From Nitrospinota bacterium (lineage in GTDB: Bacteria > Nitrospinota_A > UBA7883 > JADGGD01), in NCBI GenBank assembly GCA_015229165.1, contig JADGCD010000026.1:1-15793 (forward strand): 15,793 nt of DNA, in the 5' to 3' direction. How positions within the stretch are numbered: the stretch's first letter is position 1; every line of letters starts with the position of its first letter. Of this stretch, positions 5,703-12,462 are shown one piece after another. Made by a program: the position numbers and the translations under genes. Below the pieces are notes generated by a model, which was not told where the DNA came from, made no database searches, and was given only the letters and a program-made list of their open reading frames with translations.

Positions 5703-8489
5703 ATGACGATGGAGAGCACTCTCGACGATCTTTCGCGCGACGGTCTGATCACCCTCGACCGGAAAGGGACCGTCGTCGTCGCCAACCGGGCCGCCGACCG
5801 TCTCCTCGCCGATGGCGCGCCGATTGTCGGGCGCCCCTTCGCCCCCCTCATCCGCCCCCTCCTCGACCCCCACGCCCCCGCGCTGTACGATCCGTGCGCC
5901 CTGCTCGACGGAGAAGGGATGCGACAGGGGGCGGTGACCCTCGTCATTCGCGGTCGGCGACGCCCCTTCCGCTATCGGCTCGCCCCCGTGGGACAGGGAC
6001 GCTGGGGCCTGGCGCTGGAGCCGTGGAGCGATGGGGAGGGCGAGCCGGACCTGCCCGTCCCGGCCGCTACGCTGGCCGCCGCGCTGGAGAGCGTCTACGA
6101 GGCGGTAGTCATCACTGACGTCGACGGGTACATCCGCTACGTCAACCCCGCCTTCGAAAACGTCACCGGCTACCGGAAAGAGGAAGTCGTTGGCCAGACC
6201 CCCCGCATCCTGAAGAGCGACATGCACGGCTCCACCCTCTATGAGGAGTTGTGGCGGACCATCAAGGGGGGGGAGACCTGGCGGGGAGACCTGATCAACC
6301 GGCGCAAGGACGGCTCGGTCTACTACGACCACGCCTCCATCTCCCCGGTGCGGGACAAGACCGGCGCCATCGTCAGCTTCATCTCTATCAAACAGAACAT
6401 CACCGAAAAGAAGCTGACCGAACAGGCCCTCACCGAGCAGCGCGAACAGCTCCGGATGATCACCGACCATTTGCCCGCGCTCATCACCTACGTCGACCGG
6501 CACGAGCGGTACCAATTCGTCAACCGGGCCTACGAACAGTGGGTCGGGCGTCCGGCGGAGAAGATCGTCGGACGGACGCTGGCCGAGATTCTCGACCCTG
6601 CGATCTACGCCGAACTGGGCGGTCGCCTCCGGGCCGCCCTGAAGGGGGAGCGGGTCTCTTTCGAGCGGGAGACCCAGCTCGACGGGCGGTGGCAGGTGCT
6701 CAACGTCGCCTATATCCCCCACCGGGACTCCACGGGCGCCGTCCGGGGGGTTTTTACCCTGGCCACCGACATCACCGAGCGCAAGGAGCGGGAGCGGGAG
6801 TTGTCCTGGAGCCACCGGCTGCTCGACGCCATCAGCGCCGCGCAGTCGCAGTTCATCGTGGACGCCGACACCCACGTCGTTTTCTCGCGGCTGCTGGAGA
6901 CCCTGCTGTCGCTCACCGGCAGCGCCCACGGCTTCATCGGACAGGTGGTCGAAGATCCCCCCCACGAACCGCAGATGAAAATACACGCGGTCATCGGGTT
7001 CCACGGCGCCGGGGCCGAGTCGGCCCCCGCCACCGACGTGGAGAGCATCGCGCTGGCCCTCCTCGACGACCTGTTCGGCGCCGTCCTCGAAAGCGGCGAG
7101 CCGGTGATCGTCAACGCCACCCCCGGCGCCGCCGGAGAGGGGAAGCCCGAATCGTTCCTCGGCATCCCCATCGTCAAGGGGGGGCGGGTGCTGGGGGAGA
7201 TCGGCATCGCCAACCGTCCCGGCGGCTACCACGAAGGGTTGGTGAAGGCGCTGGCCCCCTTCATCGGCGCCTGCGCCAACGTCTTCGAAGCCATGCGGCT
7301 GCAGGAGGCCCGGCGGGAGGTGGAAGAGGCCCTCATCAAGAGTCAGGACAGCCTCGCCAAGGCCCAGTGGATAGCCCATGTGGGGAACTGGGACTGGAAC
7401 ATCACAAGCGACGAGCTGACCTGGTCCGACGAGATGTACCGGATCTTCGATCTCGACCCGACCGGCTCTCCGGGGAACTTCGAATCGTTCATCACCCACA
7501 TCCACCCCGCCGACCTGACCCGGGTCCGCCGGGCCATCACCGCCGCCATCAACGAAACCGGCTCCTACCAGCTGGACCACCGGATCGTCCGTCCCGACGG
7601 GCGGGAGCGGATCGTCATCGACCAGGGCGAGGTCTTCTACGACACCGGCGGCAGGGCGGTCCGGATGGTCGGCACCCTCTCCGACATCACCGTGCGGAAG
7701 ACGCTGGAGAACGAGCTGCGGGAACAGACCGAAAAGCTGCAGGAGCTCGACTCTTTCAAGAACCGGCTGATGTCCATCGTCTCCCACGATCTTCGCTCGC
7801 CGCTCACCTCCAACATCGGCCTGCTGACCCTCCTGACCCGCCCCGGCAAGGAGCCGATGACCGAGCGGCAGACCACCATCGTCCAGACCGTCGTCCGGTC
7901 GCTCCAGCACCAGCTCAAGCTGGTGGAGAACCTGCTGGAGCTCTCCCGGGTCTACCGGGGGAACATCCAGATCGAGCAGGAGCCCCTCCCGGTGAATGAA
8001 CTGTTCGAGGCCAGCGTCGCCATGCTCTCCCAGGTGGCCGCCGAGAAGGAGGTCCAACTCGTGATCGTCCCGGCCGGAGAGGGGCGCCTCCTCTTCGCCG
8101 ACCGCCACCGGATGATCCAGGTGATCAACAACCTGCTGACCAACGCCATCAAATTCTCCCGGCCGGGAGAAACGATCGAACTCCGGTCCGAATTGACGAA
8201 GGGGGGAACGGTCGACCTGCTCATCGTCGACCACGGCATCGGCATCGCCGCCGATCGTATGGAAAAGCTTTTCGACCTCTCCTACTCCACCACCACCCTC
8301 GGAACCGGGGGGGAAAAGGGGACCGGCCTTGGGCTCTCGATCTGTCAGGAGCTGACCGAACTCAACGGGGGGGTGTTGTCCATCGTGTCGACCGAGGGAA
8401 AGGGGACCACGGTTCGGCTGGCATTTCCGGTTTGCGAATCCGCAACGGTGGAAGGGGGATCCGCTCCCTCTCAGAGCAGCGAAATGTAG
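5703..8489 (+). CDS. Multi-PAS/GAF soluble sensor histidine kinase
   Basis: 928 residues with no membrane segment, so probably a cytoplasmic sensor. Domain order is a degenerate N-terminal PAS (about 5-115), a canonical PAS/PAC (125-237, VNPAFENVTGYRKEEVVGQ), a PAS_4-like domain (246-361), GAF (395-533), a PAS_3-like domain (551-666), HisKA and HATPase_c. H695 in VSHDLRSPLT is the autophosphorylation site. The ATPase shows the N-box (N814 in TNAIKFS), G1 (D843 in DHGIGI) and G2 (GTGLGLS at about 873-879). The ATG at 5703 is preferred (AGGGAAG at 5685-5691). An upstream TTG in frame lies inside the mdh terminator stem and is unlikely to be used. No response regulator gene adjoins it, so its partner is unknown. 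A TAGACT at 5677-5682 could be its -10, with no clear -35. Confidence 0.93.
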   Translation: MTMESTLDDLSRDGLITLDRKGTVVVANRAADRLLADGAPIVGRPFAPLIRPLLDPHAPALYDPCALLDGEGMRQGAVTLVIRGRRRPFRYRLAPVGQGRWGLALEPWSDGEGEPDLPVPAATLAAALESVYEAVVITDVDGYIRYVNPAFENVTGYRKEEVVGQTPRILKSDMHGSTLYEELWRTIKGGETWRGDLINRRKDGSVYYDHASISPVRDKTGAIVSFISIKQNITEKKLTEQALTEQREQLRMITDHLPALITYVDRHERYQFVNRAYEQWVGRPAEKIVGRTLAEILDPAIYAELGGRLRAALKGERVSFERETQLDGRWQVLNVAYIPHRDSTGAVRGVFTLATDITERKERERELSWSHRLLDAISAAQSQFIVDADTHVVFSRLLETLLSLTGSAHGFIGQVVEDPPHEPQMKIHAVIGFHGAGAESAPATDVESIALALLDDLFGAVLESGEPVIVNATPGAAGEGKPESFLGIPIVKGGRVLGEIGIANRPGGYHEGLVKALAPFIGACANVFEAMRLQEARREVEEALIKSQDSLAKAQWIAHVGNWDWNITSDELTWSDEMYRIFDLDPTGSPGNFESFITHIHPADLTRVRRAITAAINETGSYQLDHRIVRPDGRERIVIDQGEVFYDTGGRAVRMVGTLSDITVRKTLENELREQTEKLQELDSFKNRLMSIVSHDLRSPLTSNIGLLTLLTRPGKEPMTERQTTIVQTVVRSLQHQLKLVENLLELSRVYRGNIQIEQEPLPVNELFEASVAMLSQVAAEKEVQLVIVPAGEGRLLFADRHRMIQVINNLLTNAIKFSRPGETIELRSELTKGGTVDLLIVDHGIGIAADRMEKLFDLSYSTTTLGTGGEKGTGLGLSICQELTELNGGVLSIVSTEGKGTTVRLAFPVCESATVEGGSAPSQSSEM

Positions 8490-8611
8490 AACCGCTCGTA
8501 CGCCCGTGCGGTCAGGAGCGCGTCGCGCCGCTTCAGGATAATCGAGAGGACGCAATAGACGTGCAGCGGGTTTAGCACGTGTCGCAACCTGTCTCTTACC
8601 GTGGCGACCAT
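8471..8611 (-). CDS. 46-residue small protein with LNPLHVYC motif
   Basis: A short minus-strand gene: ATG at 8611-8609, stop TGA at 8473-8471, 46 residues. It has a textbook ribosome site (AAAGGAGA read on the minus strand, + positions 8618-8625) 6 nt before the start codon. The protein is basic, contains RLRHVLNPLHVYCVL near its N-terminus and ends YERFYISLL. I recall similar short proteins of the form 'R-h-NPLHVYCRL ... YE' in deltaproteobacterial genomes; that resemblance is from memory and unverified. Its last 19 nt overlap the kinase 3' end tail to tail. It has no recognisable catalytic motif; the hydrophobic stretch around residues 17-26 is short for a membrane helix. Function unknown. 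Confidence 0.68.
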   Translation of the reverse strand: MVATVRDRLRHVLNPLHVYCVLSIILKRRDALLTARAYERFYISLL

Positions 8612-8625
8612 TGCCCTTCTCCTTT

Positions 8626-8866
8626 CACTTACCTTATCGGCGTGGGCTCATCGAAAAGTAAGCCTGCCTCTCACTTTTGCATCAAGGGCGCCAAAAGGCA
8701 GCGCTTGCTGAAATCCCGTTATCACAATGAGATGGCCAATAGTTACCCCGAAAACTCATTCAACAAAATGTTGTGCGCCCACACCGGATTGTTGATCGGC
8801 GCCGCCGGGCGGCAAAAAATTGTCAGTAGTCCGACGGGCGAGGGGGGGGCGAGAACGGCTCGCTTC
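8626..8866. other. Noncoding, lower-GC intergenic stretch between divergent genes
   Basis: About 240 nt between the 46-aa gene (-) and the ODP promoter (+). It is visibly richer in A and T than its surroundings, roughly half GC by eye. A plus-strand open frame here has no ribosome site and composition unlike the neighbours, so I do not call it. Small symmetrical elements seen are CTTTTG / CAAAAG (8674-8679 and 8692-8697), CAACA-AAA-TGTTG (8761-8773, a possible operator) and a GC-rich GCCGCCGGGCGGC followed by an A run. These could be control sites for either divergent gene or a leader RNA of the small gene; none matches a riboswitch I can recognise. Confidence 0.5.
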
Positions 8867-8896
8867 GTGACAAGCGGATAGCGCTGTACCTATAAT
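8867..8896 (+). promoter_or_regulatory. Near-consensus sigma70 promoter for the ODP-diguanylate cyclase operon
   Basis: GTGACA (8867-8872, 5/6 to TTGACA), an 18-nt spacer and a perfect TATAAT (8891-8896). Predicted transcription start is about 8903. It is the best promoter match in the window. Confidence 0.72.
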
Positions 8897-8904
8897 ATTC
8901 CTAC

Positions 8905-8927
8905 GGCGTCGTTTCTTGGCCGACGCC
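8905..8927 (+). promoter_or_regulatory. 5' UTR hairpin ahead of the ODP ribosome site
   Basis: Perfect 7-bp stem GGCGTCG (8905-8911) / CGACGCC (8921-8927) with a 9-nt loop. It begins about 2 nt after the predicted transcription start and ends 7 nt before the AGGAG ribosome site (8935-8939). No T tail follows. It may stabilise the mRNA, affect translation or be a DNA operator. Confidence 0.5.
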
Positions 8928-8945
8928 GACCATCAGGAGAATGCC

Positions 8946-9704
8946 GTGGACCGGTTCGATTATGAAAACGCGATTCCCCTCGCCGAGGGGATCTATTGGG
9001 TCGGCTTCTATGACGAGAAGTCGAGTCTGCACTGCAACCCCTACCTTCTCATCGATGGGGACGAAGCGGCGCTGATCGACTCCGGCACCATCCCCCACTT
9101 CCCCATCGTCATGCGCAAGGTCATCGACCTTGTCGAACTGGGACAGGTCTCCTATCTGATAGCGCAGCACCAGGACCCCGACGTCTGCGGCAACATCGCC
9201 GTGGTGGAAGATCTGCTGGAGAACCCCGCTCTCAAGATCGTCGCCCACGGCCACACTGTCCGGTTGATCCGCCATTACGGCACCCACTCGGAATACTACC
9301 CGGTGGAGGAGAACGACTATCGTCTGACCTTGAAGAGCGGTCGCGTACTCCGGTTCATATTCACCCCCTATCTCCACTCCCCCGGCGCCATCGCCACCTT
9401 CGACGAAGCCACCGGTACCCTCTTCTCGTCCGATCTCTTCGGCGGTCTGTCGCGCAACTGGTCGCTGAAGGCCCGTCCCGGCTACATCGAGGCGATGGAG
9501 GCGTTCCACCGGATTTACATGCCCTCCAACAAAGTTCTGAGACCCACCATCGAGCGGCTGGAGAAACTCCCCATCACCCGCATCCTGCCGCAGCACGGCT
9601 CGGTTATCGAGGGGGACGATGTGAAGGTGGCCATGGCCCATCTGAAGGAGCTTGCCTGCGGCGTCGACCTGAACAAGGAACTGGTGGGGGGGGAGCGATG
9701 GTAG
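8946..9704 (+). CDS. ODP-type diiron oxygen-sensor-like protein (metallo-beta-lactamase fold)
   Basis: 252 residues forming only the beta-lactamase-like domain of flavodiiron proteins; no flavodoxin domain follows. GTG at 8946 is the start because AGGAG (8935-8939) sits 6 nt upstream and the ATG at 8941 is out of frame. The metal site appears as H75-x-D77-x-D79-V80 (QHQDPDVCG), H144 (YLHSPGA), D163 (SSDLFGG) and H217 (PQHGS). Canonical flavodiirons have HxExDH, so here Glu is Asp and the last His is Val, while the other ligands are kept. Such domains include ODP proteins, which bind diiron and O2 and act as sensors rather than reductases. The gene overlaps the next one by 7 nt, and the partner is a diguanylate cyclase, which supports a sensing role. 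A degenerate hydrolase is less likely. Confidence 0.85.
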   Translation: MDRFDYENAIPLAEGIYWVGFYDEKSSLHCNPYLLIDGDEAALIDSGTIPHFPIVMRKVIDLVELGQVSYLIAQHQDPDVCGNIAVVEDLLENPALKIVAHGHTVRLIRHYGTHSEYYPVEENDYRLTLKSGRVLRFIFTPYLHSPGAIATFDEATGTLFSSDLFGGLSRNWSLKARPGYIEAMEAFHRIYMPSNKVLRPTIERLEKLPITRILPQHGSVIEGDDVKVAMAHLKELACGVDLNKELVGGERW

Positions 9705-11170
9705 GGGACGCGAAAGGGACTCCTTCCCCCGAGCGTCCGTCGGAGGGGTATGTGTCCTCCCTGAACCGGAAGCTGGCGGAAAAGGCGCTGGCCATGCGCT
9801 GCATGTCCTACACCTCCCGCATCAAGGCGGAGCTGCTCACCCAGACCCTCTACGTCATGAAGGGGAGCAAGAAGGCGCTGGCGCAGGAGATGGAAGAGCG
9901 TCTCATGGCCCAGATCGAGCTGGAGTGGGAGCGCAACTTCATTTCCGTGGCGCTGGACGCCTCCGGCGCCTTTATCGTGGTGCTGGACGGCAAGGGGGGG
10001 GTGGTCCGGTTCAACCGGGCCTGCCAGCTCTCCACCGGCAATGCGTTCCAGTCGGTGCGGGGGCTCACCCTGGCCCAGCTTGCGCTACCGGAAGGGGACG
10101 TTCCCCTCTTCGACACGCTCGTCGCCCAGGCCCGGACCACTGGCAAACCGGCGGAGGGGGAGACACGATGGATCTCGCTGGCCGACGGCGTCCGGACCAT
10201 CCAGTGGACCGTGGCGGCCCTGCCGGGGCGGGGGGGGCTCGGCGGCGGCTCCATCGCCACCGGTATCGACGTCACGGAGGAGCGGCGTATCCGGGAGCGG
10301 CTCAACCTTTCCCAGACCGTTTTCGATAACGCCATCGAGGGGATCATGATCACCGACGTCGACGGGATCATCCAGTCGGTGAACCCGGCCTTTACCCGAA
10401 TGACCGGGTGGGAGGCCGACGAGGTGGTGGGGCGCTCGCCGAAGGTCCTCCGCTCGGGACGGCACGACGAAAGGTTTTACGAGGTTCTGTGGCGCAGCCT
10501 GCTCGAAGAGGGGAGCTGGAAAGGGGAGATCTGGAACAAGCGCAAGGACGGCGAGGTCTTCGTCGAGTGGCTCTCCCTGACGGCGGTCCGCAACGAGAAG
10601 GGGGAGGCGACCCATTTTGTCGGCGTTTTCGACGACATCAGCGAGCGCAAAGCCAAGGAGGAGCTGATCCACAAGCTGGCCTACCACGACCCCCTGACCG
10701 GACTTCCCAACCGACAGCTCTTCAACGAGCGGATCTCCCTCGAAATGGCCCACGCCCGGCGCGACCGGAAAGAGGTGGCCCTCCTCTACATCGACCTGGA
10801 CCGGTTCAAGCAGATCAACGATACGCTGGGCCACGATGTGGGGGACGGGGTGCTGTGCGAGGTGGCCCGTCGGCTCGACGCGACCCTGCGGGAGTCGGAC
10901 ACGGTGGCCCGGCTGGGGGGGGACGAGTTCGTCATCATCGCCCCGGGGCTGGGCGCCGAGGGGGCGCCGACGCTGGCGACCAAGATTCTGGGCGAACTGG
11001 ACCGGCCGGTGATGGTGGGGGAGCATCGCTTGCCGGTGACCCCTTCCATCGGCGTGGCTCTCTTCCCGCTCCACGGCGACGACCGGGAAAGCCTGATGCG
11101 CCACGCCGACATGGCCATGTACGACGCCAAGAGCGCCGGACGCAACGTCTTTCGCATCTACGAAGCCTGA
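9698..11170 (+). CDS. PAS-PAS-GGDEF diguanylate cyclase
   Basis: 490 residues and no membrane helices. A helical N-terminus (about 1-75) is followed by a divergent PAS (75-197), a canonical PAS/PAC (203-318, VNPAFTRMTGWEADEVVGR) and a GGDEF domain (325-490). The active site reads GGDEF at 407-411. The inhibitory I-site R398-E-S-D401 lies five residues before it, so the enzyme should make c-di-GMP and be product-inhibited. DPLTGLPNR and DLDRFKQIND are the usual nucleotide-binding segments. The ATG lies inside the end of the ODP gene (7-nt overlap), with a GGGGGAG ribosome site just upstream, implying coupled translation. The helical N-terminus with no known domain may be where the ODP protein docks; that is inference. 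No EAL domain is present. Confidence 0.93.
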   Translation: MVGDAKGTPSPERPSEGYVSSLNRKLAEKALAMRCMSYTSRIKAELLTQTLYVMKGSKKALAQEMEERLMAQIELEWERNFISVALDASGAFIVVLDGKGGVVRFNRACQLSTGNAFQSVRGLTLAQLALPEGDVPLFDTLVAQARTTGKPAEGETRWISLADGVRTIQWTVAALPGRGGLGGGSIATGIDVTEERRIRERLNLSQTVFDNAIEGIMITDVDGIIQSVNPAFTRMTGWEADEVVGRSPKVLRSGRHDERFYEVLWRSLLEEGSWKGEIWNKRKDGEVFVEWLSLTAVRNEKGEATHFVGVFDDISERKAKEELIHKLAYHDPLTGLPNRQLFNERISLEMAHARRDRKEVALLYIDLDRFKQINDTLGHDVGDGVLCEVARRLDATLRESDTVARLGGDEFVIIAPGLGAEGAPTLATKILGELDRPVMVGEHRLPVTPSIGVALFPLHGDDRESLMRHADMAMYDAKSAGRNVFRIYEA

Positions 11171-11345
11171 CGCCCCTACGGGCGCCCTCTTCCCGACGTT
11201 TCGATAAAGAGCCGCGCTCTTCGCCCGCTCGGTCTGGATCGGTTAAGGGGATGGATTTTTGGCAGGAGGGCCGTCAAGAAGCCGGATGGTATGAGAGCGG
11301 CGCGGCGTCGAGGGGCGTCCCGCCTGCCCGCCCCCGCAGAGGGGC
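11171..11345. other. Convergent intergenic gap between diguanylate cyclase and cheV
   Basis: 175 nt between stops on opposite strands. It holds two short hairpins: CGCCC-CTAC-GGGCG (11171-11184), directly after the cyclase stop, and AAGAGC-CGC-GCTCTT (11207-11221), which on the minus strand is followed by TATC. Neither has a real T tract, so both are weak terminator candidates. No gene is seen. Confidence 0.4.
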
Positions 11346-12305
11346 CTACTCGGCTTCGAGGGTGAACCGGTCGATCAGCGCCACTAGCGTCTTCGCCTTC
11401 GGCTTGGTGATATAGGCGTCGGCCCCCACTTCGCGGCACTTGATGGCCATCTGCTCGTTGATGAGGGACGAGAAGATAATCACCTTCACCGGGAGCGCCA
11501 GCTCCTTTTTCACCTTCTTGGTCAGGGTCAGCCCGTCCATCTGCGGCATCTCGATGTCGGTCACCAGACAGGTCAGGATGTCGGAGAGAGGGCCTTTCTT
11601 CTTGACCGCCGCCTCCTTGCGCCGGACGATCTCGTCGTAGGCCGCCTTGCCGTTGTCGAAAGAGGCGACGTTCTGGTAACCGACCTTCTTGAGGATCTGC
11701 TCGATGCTGGCGCGGATCACCAGCGAGTCTTCCGCCAGGATCAGTTTCACCTGCTCCCGGGTGGTGACGGTGTTCAGCGAGGCGTTCTCCACCGCCAGGT
11801 CTTCGTCGGAATAGGTCATCCGGGTGGAAGGGTCGATCTCGGTGACGATCCGCTCCACGTCCAGCACGAGGATCTCCCGGTCGTCGATGTTGATCGACCC
11901 GGTCAGACGGGAGTTGTCCCCCCCCATCATGGCGGTCATCGGTTTGAGCGAGTCCCACGAGGCGCGATGGATCTGGTTGACCCCGTCCACCAGAAAGCCG
12001 GTCACCAGTTCGTTGAATTCGCAGATGAGAACGACCCGCCGGTTCGGATCGACCGCGGCGGGGGTCCGGGAGAGATGCCGGTTCAGGCTGACGATGGGGA
12101 TGTTCCGGCTGCGCAGCGTCACCATCCCCATGACCGATGCGTGGCAGTCGGGAATCTCGGTCAGATCCTCGTCCTTGTAGGGGATGATCTCCCGCACCTT
12201 GGCAACGTTGATGCCGAAGCTCTGAAGACCGAGGCGGAACTCGATGATCTCGACCTCGTTGGTGCCGGTCTCCAGGAGAATCTCCTGGCGGGTCGGTGCG
12301 GACAT
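11346..12305 (-). CDS. cheV: CheV chemotaxis coupling protein (CheW + receiver)
   Basis: 319 residues. An N-terminal CheW-like coupling domain (about 17-155) shows FGINVAKVREII and SVMGMVTLRSRNIPIVSL. It is joined to a response-regulator receiver (about 186-312) with acidic pocket E192/D193, phospho-acceptor D250 (TDIEMPQMDG), the S279/S280 switch position and K301 (ITKP). CheV couples chemoreceptors to CheA and uses receiver phosphorylation for adaptation. No receptors or other che genes are in the window. It converges on the ODP-diguanylate cyclase pair; any functional link is inference. The stop is TAG at 11346-11348. A GGGAG ribosome site lies 11 nt before the start. Confidence 0.94.
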   Translation of the reverse strand: MSAPTRQEILLETGTNEVEIIEFRLGLQSFGINVAKVREIIPYKDEDLTEIPDCHASVMGMVTLRSRNIPIVSLNRHLSRTPAAVDPNRRVVLICEFNELVTGFLVDGVNQIHRASWDSLKPMTAMMGGDNSRLTGSINIDDREILVLDVERIVTEIDPSTRMTYSDEDLAVENASLNTVTTREQVKLILAEDSLVIRASIEQILKKVGYQNVASFDNGKAAYDEIVRRKEAAVKKKGPLSDILTCLVTDIEMPQMDGLTLTKKVKKELALPVKVIIFSSLINEQMAIKCREVGADAYITKPKAKTLVALIDRFTLEAE

Positions 12306-12348
12306 GGCCGTTGCGGCTCCCGAAAAGGGTGACGATGGAAGACGGGGA

Positions 12349-12371
12349 GGGGAGCGAACCCCCCGCTCCCC
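12349..12371 (-). promoter_or_regulatory. 5' UTR hairpin of cheV
   Basis: Perfect 8-bp inverted repeat GGGGAGCG (12349-12356) / CGCTCCCC (12364-12371), 7-nt loop. It lies immediately after the predicted start of the cheV transcript (about 12374) and has no T tail on either strand. Confidence 0.45.
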
Positions 12372-12380
12372 GGACGGTCC

Positions 12381-12409
12381 ATAGTACCGTATCCGCCCGC
12401 CGTTGCGAA
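12381..12409 (-). promoter_or_regulatory. Sigma70-type promoter candidate for cheV
   Basis: On the minus strand, TTCGCA (12409-12404, 4/6), a 17-nt spacer and TACTAT (12386-12381, 4/6). Predicted transcription start is about 12374. It is modest in score but correctly spaced, in the only gap upstream of cheV. Many motility genes use other sigma factors; I saw no sigma54 or sigma28 site here. Confidence 0.4.
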
Positions 12410-12440
12410 GCCCCGCCCGAACGGCGCGGCGAAAATCGTC

Positions 12441-12462
12441 CCGGCAGGCGCCGGGGCGCCGG
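12441..12462 (-). terminator. Weak terminator-like hairpin after nnr
   Basis: Directly after the nnr stop on the minus strand, CCGGC...GCCGG encloses GGCGCCCCGGCGCC, followed by GACGATTTTC. It is strongly GC-rich, with a short T run displaced by a few bases, so it is only a candidate. Confidence 0.35.

Noticed and set aside
5676..8555. Very long open frame (about 959 codons) on the minus strand, opposite the histidine kinase
   Set aside because: It mirrors the codon-position bias of the high-GC kinase gene, has no recognisable domain, crosses the kinase boundaries and is rich in Gly, Val and His as expected of an antisense shadow.
8764..8830. Possible intrinsic terminator at GCCGCCGGGCGGC followed by an A run
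   Set aside because: The A run follows on the plus strand and the T run precedes the stem on the minus strand, so neither direction has the hairpin-then-T order.
8626..8866. c-di-GMP riboswitch upstream of the diguanylate cyclase operon
   Set aside because: I looked for the GEMM core elements on both strands and saw none; the predicted transcript also starts after this region.
8579..8881. Plus-strand open frame of 100 codons in the lower-GC gap
   Set aside because: It has no ribosome site, begins antisense to the well-supported 46-aa gene, runs into the ODP promoter and has no family features.
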